DNA of 64,000 bases from Petrosia ficiformis (Eukaryota > Porifera > Demospongiae > Haplosclerida > Petrosiidae), in the NCBI GenBank assembly GCA_947044365.1, contig OX345652.1, forward strand, positions 1,767,001 through 1,831,000, in the 5' to 3' direction. Below are positions 22,317-34,769 of this stretch, one piece after another. The position numbers and the translations under genes are program-made. The notes beneath the pieces were generated by a model, which worked only from the letters and a program-made list of their open reading frames with translations, had not been told where the DNA came from and ran no database searches. The first letter of the stretch is position 1. Every line of letters begins with the position of its first letter.

Positions 22317-25300
22317 TCAGTCAGCAAGTATTAGTAAAGCTTCTCTCATTTCATCATACTCCTCTTCAATTTCTTGAATATGTCTCTCCGTAGAGTGACG
22401 TGTTTCTCTTTCATCACAAAACTGATTATTACATTTCTTGATTTTAAACTTACCCAAACATTTGGATGATATATTAATCACCAGTACACAACATACCACT
22501 GTTGTCAGTGAAGCAGTAATATATGAGAGAGTTTGTGACGTATGACTGCTTACTGGTACACATAACAAAGCAACAATAATCTGTAATATAACTACAAAGA
22601 GACAGAATGAATCTAACCTGTTTAAACCATTGTGCCTAAAAGGCTTAATGTAGGTTTGTAGGAGTGCCAGAGGGATCAAAACTATCACTTGAAGAAACAA
22701 CATTAACGAAATATCAACCCCTCTCAGTGTTGTGAACACAATATATATGTACACAACTACTAATATTCTCACACCAAACCAATATCCAAGTATATGTTTA
22801 TATGGTCCATAAAATGATTCTATGAAGGATCGAAAGTGATGTAAGCGTTTGCATCTCAAGAAATAGTTCCCAAAAGTGACCATTATTATATATGGAAGTA
22901 CAAATAAGACTAGTGTCACTATAGCAATGGAGAACAGTATAATATGTTCCTTATCTTGTAAGTAGACAACACTACCATCTCCATACCATACTGTGATAGT
23001 GTCATTATTTCCTGTTTTAATACGCGCATATACCAGTATGTCAATACTGGTGATTAGCAGTTTTGAAAACGAAAGATGGATGAGTGTGGCCAGTACTTGC
23101 ACTGATGATGCTGCCGTCTGATTAGAGACACGAATGGAATACCGGCTTAAAACAATGAACATAATTACAATGGTCCACAAGTACACTGGAAATATAAACT
23201 GTAGTCCTGTCTTTATTGCTGTTGTCATTCCATCATAAAAGCACAATGGAAATCCAAGGTTGAGATTCATGAGTGATACAAAGATTCTCATTCCTGATAT
23301 AAACACATCATTGTCATCAAGATAATCAATAGTAGAAACAGCAATAATATTATTTGTAAGTATAATACTAGCAAGTGGTCCTTCTGATAATGTGAGTCTA
23401 AAGAAGAGTAAAACAGTTACAAGTATCACTCCAATGGCAGCATACGCTACTAAGGTGAGAAGCCATAGGTTAGAACAGTGTCTGCACTCAGTAGTGCCAA
23501 ATATATTGCTAAGTTTATCTATACATTGTCCACACAGAACTCCAGTTTTACCATCAATACATATAGAATGCTCTATATCTGATACATTAATTGTTATTGT
23601 AGTTGATCTACAGTTACCAGATGGACATATGTTAGCAAATCCAAGTGTGGAAATATTTAACAAACACATTCTACCAAGCCATGATCCAGTTGGTCGAGTA
23701 ATAAGCAATGTACTTATGTTACACTTGGCTTTGTAATTACTTTAGTAATGAAATGATCACACTCACAAATTCCATTGTTAGATAATTGGAATCCAATTGG
23801 ACAAGGATATACGTAAACATGAGATGACAAGCTTGGTTGATTTCCTGGTATAGCTAATTGCAAATATCCATTTTTAGGTTGGTTTGTTTTACTGTGTATA
23901 TTGTATGTAACATTGCTACATCTAAGTCCAGAAAGGGATAGCAAGCCTTGACCCTCCTTCAAAGTTAACAAATCTTGTGATAAACGATGACCATAGTAGT
24001 GGTTGGCAGTAATTGAAGCACTAACAGGTGAGTATACTATTAAACCCATAGCATCCACTGCTACTATGCTGAGTGTGATAGACTTACCAGGGTATGTGTC
24101 AATGATTTTAATTTTTGTTCCTGAACCTGTACAATGTAGTTGAATTTTATCATCACTTACATTTGATTTGCTACAGTAGCATATTTCAACAGGTACTGAA
24201 GATATGTGTTGTAAACCATTATGTGTTGGTATAGGTTCAAATGTGGCATTTAACAATACTGTGATATCAAGATCAGTAGAGTAATACTGGGTACAGTTGT
24301 ATATTAATGTAGCATAGATACTATTTCCAGCTAACCCAGCTTTGTTATTCATCAGAATGTCTAAATCATTAAGGTTTGATGTGTTTACACCTACCCGTAT
24401 AACACACATATTGTCTCCAGGTAGTGGATCATTTACAGCATATATTGCACCACCATAAAGTAATGCTCTGTTGTTTAGAAATGTTGCATGTAGTGGTGGA
24501 ATTAAAAATAGGTATGACGAATGATAAAGAGATAATGCTGCTCCATTTCTACCACTGTTATTTCTGAAAGTCATCTTTCCTTGTATATACAGGTTAGTGT
24601 TGTAAACTGCCAGGACTGGACTTTCATTTTCATGAAAGAAACTTTCTCCACATATGGTAACATTTTTCCAGTTGACAAATGTCATTGCTGCAACTGAAGA
24701 GTATAAACTAGCAATACTTGATGAGTGCTGACGAAAATGACAACTTTCCAAAACAATGGAATGTTCAGCTTTAGGGGATCTCACAACTGCATACATTCCT
24801 GGCTGAAATGAACTTCGGAAGTGTATAATAAACATCAACTTCGTCAAGAAGAATTGCTTGAAATCATTTGTACAGCTTTCATGAATGTCTACATAAAAGA
24901 CACCACCATACTGGAGTTTTATTGTTAGTAATCTTGGATCATTTAAATCATCAATGTGCACAGTATCGAAATAAATTGGATGAGATCTAGGTGAGTCTGT
25001 TGTGTCACTGCTACAGTTACCACACATAAAACTATGAATAGTAATATCAGACCCTCCAACTTGATTTGTATCAAGAAGTAAGCCTCCACCATGGAAATGA
25101 GTGTTTGTTATAAAAACTTGTGATTGTTTCATATTATTAAGAAAGAGAATTAACATTCCTCCAGCTACTGATCCATAGTTAAAATAACCTATTGTGCTTT
25201 GTGTTGTAGTAAAGTTAGCAATATAATCTGTCTGTGTAAAAATAACAGTCAATCCACCAGCTCTGACAACAGGTAATTGACAAGCTTCATATTTAGTAAG

Positions 25301-26798
25301 ACTTTATATTGCAGGAATATTATGAATTTTATTAGCATTTGATTGAAATATTGTTTCCTTTATTATAACCTGAACATAACTTTCATTTGTACTTTTTCCT
25401 TTATTTTTGAATATTGCTGCAATACCACTGCCTGGACATAAATCACTGCAGAGAATGCCACCTAGTCCTTCAGACACTCTTGTATTTAATACTTCAAATA
25501 TTCCAAAAGGGTTTAGAATTAAAATAGCATACCCAAAATAATTGTTATTAATGTTGACCTGTCTTATTGTCACATTGTTGCAGAGATTAAACATTAGTAC
25601 TGCTCTTTGTTTATATAGAAGATGAGGATGAGTATTATTGAAACTTCTAACAGCAGTGCTTGGAATAATACCTCCACAACCATGGAAATGAACATTTGCC
25701 AATAATAAATTGGTGATGTTTATGAAACCAAACCCAGAACCAGGACTACCAACAGGAACACAACGTATAGTGGAGTTTCCATTCACTCCCTGAACAGTGA
25801 GGTTGTTGATGTTCTGTACAATGCAATATCCATCAATTTGATATAATTCATAAGATGACATATTGAGCTTTAGTACTAAGTTGTTTGATAGTTGTGTTGA
25901 AATATTACTGCACAGCATTTCATTCAGTGCATTACTATTAGATATGATGATATCTGTTTCTTGTGTTCCAGTAAGTGTGAATAGAACCAATAACACAAGC
26001 CAAGCCCTGGATGAGTATAATAGTTGAGTATAAAAATACTTATTCTAACTGTGCAATTATTTGGAAACTCTAACTTTTGAGTAATTTAATAGTATGCGTT
26101 GTATACGTAGTTAAGGAAGTTACATCATTCCCGGGGGCTCGGTCAATTAATGGGTGTGGCGCGTAAAAGAACGCGCGATCAAGCTCTACAGACCAGCAGA
26201 AAGAAGTCTGTGTAGAAACTGGAACAAATAGCTAGCTATCCAACCTGAAATATATTCTTTAAGTTCTACAAGGTTCTTTAAAAGGTAAACAGAGTAGATA
26301 ATCAAAATAATTACTATAATAGGCTGACTATGATGTGTTTCAGGCATCATAAAGTTAGCCATGATTACTGTATGATGGCACTACAAAAAAATTATAGGGA
26401 TACTTTTATCTTCACTTAAATTTGTAAAGCAATCATAGGGATGTTTTTTTTCTCAATATACACTTGTTTTTATGTTTATGATACCAAATAAATTGTACAC
26501 AATATGAAAATCAAAGATAATTTATGTACCTATATGAAGTTATGCATGTTGTATGATTGTATAAAGTGTTTGTATTCAGTGTCATAAACAAACAATGTAT
26601 AATTAAAATTAGTAAAATAATTTCAAAACATGAAAGCTTTCTTTAGGAACTTGCATGAATGTGAGACTATCAAACTTACGTTGAAGCTTACTTTAGCCAA
26701 GAATGTTTTTCAGTTGGCTGTACTGTCATAGTAATATGATGATGACACAAGACTTAATAGAATAGGCAAAGAAATTATAGTACAACATACCTGTTCAT
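22317..26798 (-). pseudogene. Beta-helix ectodomain multi-pass membrane protein, copy 2, broken
   Basis: Full-length paralogue of the gene at 46612-50785, with exon 1 (ATG 26798-26796, donor 26790) and exon 2 from 26006. Joined, the start reads MNRAWLVLLVLFTLTG, a good signal peptide. Two breaks: a TCA to TAA change near 25301-25303 ends the first 230 residues, and one missing base near 23709-23730 (in the Cys-rich stretch before the membrane domain) shifts the frame. A 9-nt in-frame loss (TFI) is also seen near 24355. Downstream of the second break the whole multi-pass domain is open to the stop at 22317 (LLILAD end). Its intron is about 780 bp instead of about 400-455 because repeat A (26092-26468) is inserted. 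It could be a recent pseudogene or, less likely, hold two sequencing errors. Confidence 0.8.
26092..26468 (+). mobile_element. Dispersed repeat A, copy 2, inserted in an intron
   Basis: Same order of blocks as 5550-5932 (GTATGCGTTGTATACGTAG to ATACACTTGTT). The introns of receptor copies 1 and 3 join TTTTGAGTAATTT to TTATGATACC without it, which marks the insertion edges to within a few bases. Confidence 0.7.
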
Positions 26799-28130
26799 CT
26801 TTGTTGTTTTCACTCTTGTTCTTAACTTCAGCTGAAGTTTATCACTTGCAAGACAGTTATGTATGTAAATGCCTGAGTTAAAGCGTGTAACATTATATAC
26901 ATAGAGATGATGCATTTGTGAGTTTAAAAGTCAATTGACAAACTAAAATGTATATTTATAAAAGTAGTACACACACCATACGTTATTGTTTACACATTAA
27001 AACTGTTGTTCATACTAATCATAATAAATTTATATCTAAACACATATAGCACAATATGCATATATTGTTCTGAACATCATGGATCAACAGGATTTTATTA
27101 CTGGATAACCAATAATTGTTTTTATACAGATAGTCTATATAGTTATAATTATTTTTTATTATAATTATTGTATAGTTATTGAAACAGCATGATGTGACTG
27201 CTTAAACATCAATCTGAATTCAACAAAATGTGTCCTTTGGTATAAAACATCTTCCTATACGGTTATACCTATGTGATACGTTCAATGTGAAAAAAAACAA
27301 TAATTGCTCAGCAGTGCAGTCAAGTAGATCACACCTTTGAGCCTCAGTGGTAAAACCTATTTCATGCCAGTAATTAACATCACATAATGTGTTTAACAAA
27401 CTGGAAAATTATACGAATGCTGTATATACTATAAATAATTATAGCTATAAATTATAGTTGATCACTCTTGAATCTGTGTTGATCATACTATGATGTCTAA
27501 AAGCAACAAAAAGATAATTCCCTATCGTTCGTTAACAATAATTCTTGTTGCTTCATAAAGAAGTGTATTATCACCTCATGACAAAATAGTAACATCTCAT
27601 AATAAAGTAGTATCACCGTGCGATGAAGTAATATCATCTCATGATGAAGTAATATCACAAACACTTTATACATTGATAATTATGACATTTATCTGCTATA
27701 CACTTCAATAAGGATATAGCTATATGTAAATGAAGCATTATCACTACTCTTCTTTCATGTGATTGTTTGATAGTTGCTGTATATAAATACACATACCTGA
27801 AACAACAAGGTATGTGAGTTCAAACATCAATTCATAAACTGAAAAGTATAATGAATGTTGTACACAACATATGTTAACATTTCTGCATACACTAGCATAC
27901 TGTCTAAATTTAAGTGGTTGATTTTATAGCTATAGAACAACAACATGCATATAGTGCTTTTAAAATTATAATTTTGTCAGAGTGTACGATGGTAGTGATG
28001 GGACCGAACAAAAATGGCCACCCATGCATCTCTGCTAATATACTGATAAGTACATATATCTAGTGTTCTTATGACTAACAACATCTTATAGAATGTTATT
28101 TCATTTTTTTCATTTGTTAAACTACAACAA
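26791..28130 (-). promoter_or_regulatory. Promoter module and conserved upstream region of receptor copy 2
   Basis: Exon-1 module at 26791-26880 (ATG, leader, TTTACATA in place of TATA). Farther up are the palindromic array (about 27540-27660) and the second TATA module (about 27720-27830, TATATAAATAC). No coding sequence seen. Confidence 0.5.
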
Positions 28131-28134
28131 TAAT

Positions 28135-28330
28135 TCTAGCACCATTCCAGTTGCATGAATAGTACGATTCTTGTCTACAAGTGCGGAGATGATATCTTCA
28201 AGTACCATGAAAGAAGGAGTCTCAATGACTGCAGAAATTTGATCTGGAATTGGATGCCATTAATCTATCAACGTGAAATGCACATTTATGTCTTCAGAAG
28301 ATGGGGTATTGGTTATGTTGGATCATAAGT
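28135..28330. repeat. Dispersed repeat B fragment
   Basis: ATTCTAGCACCATTCCAGT, GTACGATTCTTGTCTACAAG, GAAAGAAGGAGTCTCAATGA and TCTTCAGAAGATGG match the copy at 7345-7525. Confidence 0.6.
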
Positions 28331-28629
28331 ATATTAATAATAGCAAATACATTTTTATAATAATTTTTAATAAAGATTATAATATTTAAACTATTGCATA
28401 CTGATAATTATAATGAATTGTTTAATTATTATGCTAACTTTGACAAAAATCCATCAAAATTCTCCATTTTTGCTTTAAAATGATTGAAAATGCTACATTT
28501 GGCATAAGCATTGAAATAAATCACATGGTTTAGGATTACTCAACTGCTCTAATAAACAATTCTGTTTATACATGAAATGTACATCATACGGAAATGCCAT
28601 GTGTGTTTTAATAATAGTCATCACAAATT

Positions 28630-28735
28630 TATTTTTCCATGTTTATCTTGCTAATAAGATACACATAATGATGTAATATACAAACCAAATGCCATTGTAC
28701 AGGGTTTTGATAAAGAGTTCGAGGCAACAAAATAT
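28630..28735. repeat. Dispersed repeat C unit
   Basis: CATGTTTATCTTGCTAATAA, GATGTAATATACAAACCAAA and TTTTGATAAAGAGTT define a unit of about 100-130 bp that recurs several times between 31570 and 32560. Confidence 0.5.
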
Positions 28736-28829
28736 GATATAATTTATAATAATTTTAATTATATATAGTTATATACATATATTATATATACATACCTATA
28801 TATATATATATACCAAGGCTTCGAGGTGT

Positions 28830-28920
28830 ATATGGCAAATATACAACCCGAGCCCCGAGATATCAGCCTGAGGCGAAGCCTTGGGCTGATATCTTGGGGT
28901 TCGGGTTGTATATATAACAT
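28830..28920. mobile_element. GC-tipped hairpin element, member 2
   Basis: AACCCGAGCCCCGAGATATC pairs with GATATCTTGGGGTTCGGGTT; the tip is AGGCGAAGCCTT. Flanked by (TA)n DNA. Confidence 0.65.
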
Positions 28921-29274
28921 ATATTCTATAGCTTGATGGATGGATATGTGTCGACAAGTAACGATTGAGGACTTAAGTGTCTGTGACGAGTACTCTAACT
29001 TTTTTCTTCAACTTGTCAATCTCCAAATGTGACTCAAACGAAAACCTAGTTGTTTGGCTGCGCTGTTCTTTCTGTTGTTTCCTTTTTTCAATGAAAGGCA
29101 GCATTTACCGTCTCCTCGTGTTCTCTTCATGACCTTTCAGTATCTGATGTGCAGATGTACAATATGTGTATGAATATTATTATAGATATAGATAAATGGA
29201 AAAAGGAGCGTAGAGGCCATAGATGTCAGGTAACATTGATGTACATGTTAGGTATAGAATATATTATATATAAT

Positions 29275-29398
29275 ATGGCTTCTTGGTGTGTATCAGCAAT
29301 ATCAGCCCTTCACCCCTCGATAGCAGCCCTCGGCTTCGTCTCGGGCTACTATCTCAGGGTTCAGGTCTGATATTGCTGATACACACCTCGAAGCCATG
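29275..29398. mobile_element. GC-tipped hairpin element, member 3
   Basis: ATGGCTTCTTGGTGTGTATC pairs with GATACACACCTCGAAGCCAT across the whole element; the tip reads CCTCGGCTTCGTCTCGGG. The two sides differ at several places, so it is not a perfect palindrome. Confidence 0.7.
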
Positions 29399-29405
29399 TT
29401 ATATG

Positions 29406-29407
<2 letters not shown>

Positions 29408-29453
<46 letters not shown>

Positions 29454-29469
29454 AATATATATATACATA

Positions 29470-29511
<42 letters not shown>

Positions 29512-29531
29512 TATATAATATATATATACAC
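29408..29531. repeat. (TA)n microsatellite
   Basis: Almost uninterrupted TA dinucleotides over about 120 bp. Tyr/Ile-rich ORFs crossing it are artefacts. Confidence 0.9.
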
Positions 29532-29619
29532 AATAACTAACAGAAACATCAAAGGGCCGCCGGGTTGTATATACGTGATATACCACCCGGTTTGATAACC
29601 GCAGGTGTATATCACTGAT

Positions 29620-29735
29620 AAACAAGAATAATAAAAAACATTTCCAATAAAAATGAAAGAAGATGTAGGGATGTCAAAACCCAAAAAGGATGCGAACAAG
29701 GTTAGGTGGGGCCCAAATTGAAAAAAAACCACTTC
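29620..29735. mobile_element. Half copy of the palindromic MITE
   Basis: ACAAGAATAATAAAAAACAT, GAAAGAAGATGTAGGGATG and AAAACCACTTC match the left arm of 7544-7862. Confidence 0.6.
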
Positions 29736-29739
29736 TTTT

Positions 29740-30300
29740 GTTATATATCAATTATTTATGAATTGATTATCATTCTCTTTTACTTACAGATGATGTCTAT
29801 TTTCTATTTCACTTAGCTACAGAACTGTCTGCAGTCCTATAAGAAGTAGTGTCAGTCACTGTGTCAACAATTCACTATTCCAATGCTTATAGCATAGTAT
29901 ATAATATTATTATACAATGGCTTTAATATTAATAAGTTTTATATTCATTATTATAAGAATGTATTTTATCTTCCATGCTATGAGTGTACAAAGGCGCATG
30001 CGCAATTAAAGACCACGTGACTTAATCAACTAAAATGGCGTCCTATTCGAGATAAATTCTTTGTAGTCGTTGAGACTGTCTTCTTTCATAGTATCTAAAT
30101 ATATCATCTTGCTACTTTCAGACCAGAATTTTACTATAAATGCAACTGGAATTGTGCTAGAATCAGTGTAATAGTTCAACAAACAAAAAAAAATGATTTG
30201 TCTGAAAAATATTAATATGATGAAGATTTTGCCAGTTTGACCACCCGCCGGTTCTCTACCTTAGCAACAATGTTTGGCCATCTAGAAGGTGTTGGTAGTC
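29740..30300. repeat. Dispersed repeats D and B (reverse)
   Basis: 29740-29890 matches 7960-8110 and 42590-42720. 30000-30190 is the reverse complement of the repeat B type seen at 6470-6640 (GAATTTTACTATAAATGCAA, GTGCTAGAATCA). No gene. Confidence 0.5.
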
Positions 30301-31431
30301 ATAAAAACACTAGATATGTATAGGTATGTGTGTATTAAAACTTACCTGTATATATTACCAGAGATTTCAGCTCATCACTTGCAATTGAAATGTATGGGCG
30401 GCCATTGTTTTTCCGTGCCATCCCGTACTCTCTGATACTCACCTCCACGTGACAATTGCATCATACCGAGCATGCGCATTACCATCTGCCATCTGCGGTA
30501 ATGAAAAATTCAAAACCAAAGAGGAAGTTATCGAGGAAGAAAAAAGTTGATATAGTCTGCTTCACAATTTAAATTCACTACATCACCCAAGGTAGATGAA
30601 ATGAAGCGTAAGGTTATACCCAAGAACATAGATAAGTGTACGCAGTGGCTCCGAACATGGCAACTATCGTCGTGTATTTGGCATGTTTGACGTTTCTGTA
30701 AGTTACTGAATATATTATATGTACCATGTCTTCTTGGTGTATATGGCGAATATAAGAGCTAATTCTCAGTTGTATGTATACTACCTACCAAATGCTCTTC
30801 ACAATATTTAAGTTAGTATACCTTGTGGAACTGATATCTAGATACAGTGACTTCATTTGCCTCTATGTTAGCTGTTTTCTACCACATACCTTTATTAGTC
30901 TGTGTCTGGTGTACATATACAATGTGAGTTAGCAAATTGTTTATTATCTATATCTTGGGTTCATTAGTTTGTTACTTTGTGGCATAATTATTTTTTATTT
31001 GGTAGGTGGGCTGCACCACCTCTTGCGATTTTATGCTCAAGTGGTACTTCATGTATTATGTTGTTGCAATGTAATTCACTGACCATCCCACAATTAAATG
31101 TAGTTTCAAAAATAAGTGTCTGTGCATGTTAATACAAGTGGAACTTCACATATATTCTTTATAGTATAGTATTCATTCATTTATTTAGGTAGAAGCTCAT
31201 ATTGATAATTTAAAAGTGACGACGTCTGAGACACTCAATAGAAGTAACAAATGATCGATATGAGCTAATGACAGACTATGACTTGATGGTGAATCATACT
31301 ATCAATAATACAGTGTTGTCATCAGAACTCTTTAACCCTGAAAAGAAATTATAGTGATCTATTCCTACAAACCTAATTTTATATTATCTTTGAGGCTGCA
31401 TAATTTCATTGTGCATCGTACTATAATTATA
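30301..31431. other. No gene seen
   Basis: Includes a reversed fragment (30340-30430) of the block at 5390-5515. Otherwise AT-rich unique-looking DNA without a convincing ORF. Confidence 0.5.
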
Positions 31432-31558
31432 CAAGAATAATAAAAAACATTTCAATAAAATGAAAGAAGATGGCAGGGACGTCAAAACCCAAAAAGCATG
31501 CAAACGAAGTTCAGTTGTCTCCCATAAAACCCTACATAAGTACTTACACTGCCACAAT
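31432..31558. mobile_element. Half copy of the palindromic MITE
   Basis: ACAAGAATAATAAAAAACAT, GGGACGTCAAAACCC and AAACCCTACATAAGTACTTA match the left arm of 7544-7862. Confidence 0.6.
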
Positions 31559-31559
31559 C

Positions 31560-32570
31560 AGTAGGCGGCATGATAAAAAGTTTGGATTCTGAAGGCTAAT
31601 CAGTGATAATGCGACAGGTCATCATGTTATTATAGCCAAATGTAATTTTATCTAAATAGCTTTGCATGTTTATCTGGCTAATAAAATACACACTTATAAG
31701 CTAATTATAACATATCACATGTTTATCTGGGTAATAACATATACATGAGCATATATCTTATTAGTCAGATAAACATGTGAAGTAGATAGTTAGATAAATT
31801 AACATTTTTATCTGGCTATAATATTATATAGATAGATACACATGATGATATAATATACAAACAAATATACTATAAAGAGATTGAACTCTGAAGCCTGATT
31901 AGTTGGGGCAATAAACATAATTATAAATTTAAAAAAATTTCGATAAAAATGAAAGAAAATGAAGGGAAGTCAAAACCCAAAAAGTATGCAAACAAGGTTG
32001 GTAGGTTAACGTAGGACCCAAAATTAAACAAACCACTTCCCTATAACTATTATATGACTACTTACACTGCTATAAAGCAAGAGACTAAGAGCTCTAGTTA
32101 TATGGAAGTGGTTTTTTTAATTTTGGGTCTTATGTTAACCTCCTGACCTTGTTTTTATATTTTTGGGTTTTGACGTCCTTCTTTCACTGGTCATGCGGCT
32201 AACATAGTTAACTTCAAAGGTTTATTTGGGTAATGACATAATATGCAAACCAAATGCCATGCATATTTTGATAAAGAGTTTGGACTCTGAAGGCAGATCC
32301 CATATCTCATAACCAGATAAAGATGTGATACGATAACTAATTACTATATTTACATATGCATGTGCATCTAATTAGCTAGATAAACATGCTATTTTAAAAA
32401 GGTATATATATTATATACTTGACATGTTTATCTGGTTAATAAATACACATATCATGATGATGTAATAATTATGCAAAATGCTTATGCCATTATAAAGACA
32501 CGGAACTATATGAAGGCCAATCAGTTTGGGGCTACAAACATAATAATTATATATAATATAACCATTTATG
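31560..32570. repeat. Cluster of repeat C units with a palindromic MITE
   Basis: The phrase GTTTATCTGGNTAAT with trailing ATACACAT and GATGTAATATACAAAC appears near 31665, 31715, 31800, 32215 and 32425 (variants; one reversed near 31765). GAGTTTGGACTCTGAAGGC-type ends occur near 31575, 32275 and 32500. A complete palindromic MITE lies inside at 31936-32187. Confidence 0.55.
31936..32187. mobile_element. Palindromic MITE, second full copy
   Basis: AAACAAACCACTTCCCTATA on the left returns as TATATGGAAGTGGTTTTTTT on the right; AGTCAAAACCCAAAAAGT returns as TTTTTGGGTTTTGAC. Same family as 7544-7862. Confidence 0.75.
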
Positions 32571-32672
32571 AATATTTATGAAACTTCAGTTGTAGAAAAC
32601 GTATTGACTGACAATTGCATATGTACCTTTTCATATTAAATCTTCTCTTTTCACTACTAAGTATAAAAAATA

Positions 32673-33185
32673 ATTGGAGACCCCCAAGATCCAGTCACCG
32701 TATGGACAACACTATCCAACCAGTTTCAGAAGAAAACCTGAGCCAATCGTCTAGCCCTTCGGTGCAAGCTGCATTCTGTACAACTACGAGAGAGACAATC
32801 TGTCCAAGATCATATTAAAGCCATGACAGAACTCTTCAATGAACTAGCTGTGGTAGGAGACAACATTGACGATGATGATCGCGTCATATACCATTTGGCC
32901 AGTCTACCCGAGTCCTTCAACATACTTGTAACCGCATTGGAGGCAAGCAGTGATATTCCTAAAATGGAGAATGTCATTCAGCGACTGCTACATGAAGAGC
33001 AGAAACTCAAAGACCGTAGCAGATCTGGAAGGACGAAAGAAGAGGCAATGACTGTGAAACACAAAAGAGGACCTCAGTGTTACTATTGTAAAAGGTTCGG
33101 ACACATTAAACGAAACTGTCGAGAATATGAAAAGAGTCAGTCACATGGTCAATCAAGATCTGGTAAGTTTGCGACTGGAGACTGA
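32673..33185 (+). pseudogene. copia gag (partial) with zinc knuckle
   Basis: The frame opens with VTVWTTLSNQFQKKT, has a TGA where the family usually has Trp, and continues with RLALRCKLHSVQL and IKAMTELFNELAVVGD to the nucleocapsid zinc knuckle CYYCKRFGHIKRNC (C-x2-C-x4-H-x4-C). It ends at a TGA at about 33183. Capsid/RNA packaging role by family. The first part of gag is missing. Confidence 0.8.
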
Positions 33186-33753
33186 AAAAGCCACAAGGTC
33201 AACAGTATCAAAACAGTGGGAGCTCCAGATGTCAACTCAGATAGTGATGACATGGGACTTGTGGTAAAACGTGCATTAGCAGTGAAAGGAGTTGTGAGCC
33301 AGTCTCAAAGGAAATGGATAATTGACTCTGGTGCCGCCACAAGCCATATCTGTAACAACAAAGATATGTTTGTCCAGCTGTTTCCTCTGAAGCATCCAGT
33401 AGAAATAAAATTAGGTGGATGGACACTCCCTGAAGGCTACTGCCCAAGGTACTGTGAGTGTGAGAACTGTGTATTGTCGAAATAGATCTCGTAAGTGTTC
33501 ACTAACTGATGTACTGTTTGTTCCTGAGTTATCCTACAACCTATTGAGTGTGCATAAAGTTGTTGAGAAAGGTAACAAGGTGAACTTCATCAATTCAAAG
33601 TGTATCATCAGAGATAGAAGGCAAAGATTGGTTGCTGTGGGTATGTTACAGGACAGACTCTATCATGTGTGTACTGAACAAGTACATGTCAATTTAACCA
33701 GTGATCAAGTGTCCAGTCATCATCTATTCACAAATGAAGACCTATGGCACTAA
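33186..33753 (+). pseudogene. copia aspartic protease region, frameshifted
   Basis: WIIDSGAATSHICNN contains the DSGA active-site motif. A frame break near 33415 separates it from SLTDVLFVPELSYNLLSVH and the region up to a TAA at 33751-33753, where the family pattern LWH...R.GHL continues in frame. Confidence 0.75.
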
Positions 33754-34700
33754 AGGAATGGTCACCTTAGTGTGAAGAATCTACAGAAGTTAGCTCGCGA
33801 TAACCTTGTTGAAGGCTACAACTATGCTCCCTCAAAGGAGATTCAGTTTTGTGAATCATATTTAGAAGGCAAGCAGCATCGAAGCCCCTTTCCAAACAAC
33901 TCAAACAGCAGAGCCAAAGAACCTCTAGAGTTAGTGCACACAGACGTGTGTGGAAAACTCAACGAAAAGTCACTGAGTGGCTCTGAATATTTCTTTACAT
34001 TTGTTGATGACTACACACAATACATCTGGGTATACGTGCTGAGAAATAAGTCGGATGTCTTCAAACAATTCACAGAGTGGATGGCTATGGCTGAACAGTT
34101 AACAGGAAAACGCCTAAAGGTACTTAGAAGCGACAATGGCGATGAATATACTTCATCAGAATTTGAAGAATATCTGAAACAGAATGGAGTTATACATCAA
34201 CTCACAGTTCCTAAATGTCCTGAACAGAATGGCATAGCTGAAAGGCTGAATAGAACACTGGTAGAAATGGTCCGTTGGGCAGAAGCGCTCAATACAGCGA
34301 CCTATCTCCGTAATCGTTGCCATTCTCGAGCTGTTGAAGGGAAGACACCATTTGAATTACTAACTGGAGCAAAACCCAAGGTGGGACATCTGAGAATCTT
34401 TGGCTGTGCTGCATATTGTCATATTCCGGATGACGAGCGACATAAATTAGATTTCAAATCAAGAAAGTGCATCTTCCTCAGTTACTCAGAGAATAGAAAA
34501 GGTTACCGATTGTATGACAGCAAAAGGCAAAGGATAGTCCATAGTAGGGATGTTCTTTTCGACGAGACCACAAATGGATTCGAGAAGGAGAGTAATGCAT
34601 CTCACAAACAACAGTATATACGAATTAATATAGAAGATGATGTAGATAACATCCAAGCATCAGACGAGACCACGGAAATTGATACAAGTCAAAACGAACA
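33754..34700 (+). pseudogene. copia GAG-pre-integrase and integrase core
   Basis: NGHLSVKNLQKLAR is the pre-integrase motif. The integrase core shows VHTDVCGKL, TFVDDYTQY, LRSDNGDEYTSSEF and CPEQNGIAERLNRTL, giving the D, D and E catalytic residues. The C-terminal part has FGCAAYCHIPDDERHKLD and SYSENRKGYRLYD. This stretch is open. Confidence 0.85.
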
Positions 34701-34769
34701 AAATCACACAGAAGAACCAACATTGAGAATGTCTACAAGAACCCACATGCCCCTGATTACTACGGAACT

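Noticed and set aside
29283..29732. Tyr/Ile-rich ORFs on both strands
   Set aside because: They are translations of the (TA)n microsatellite and the adjacent hairpin.
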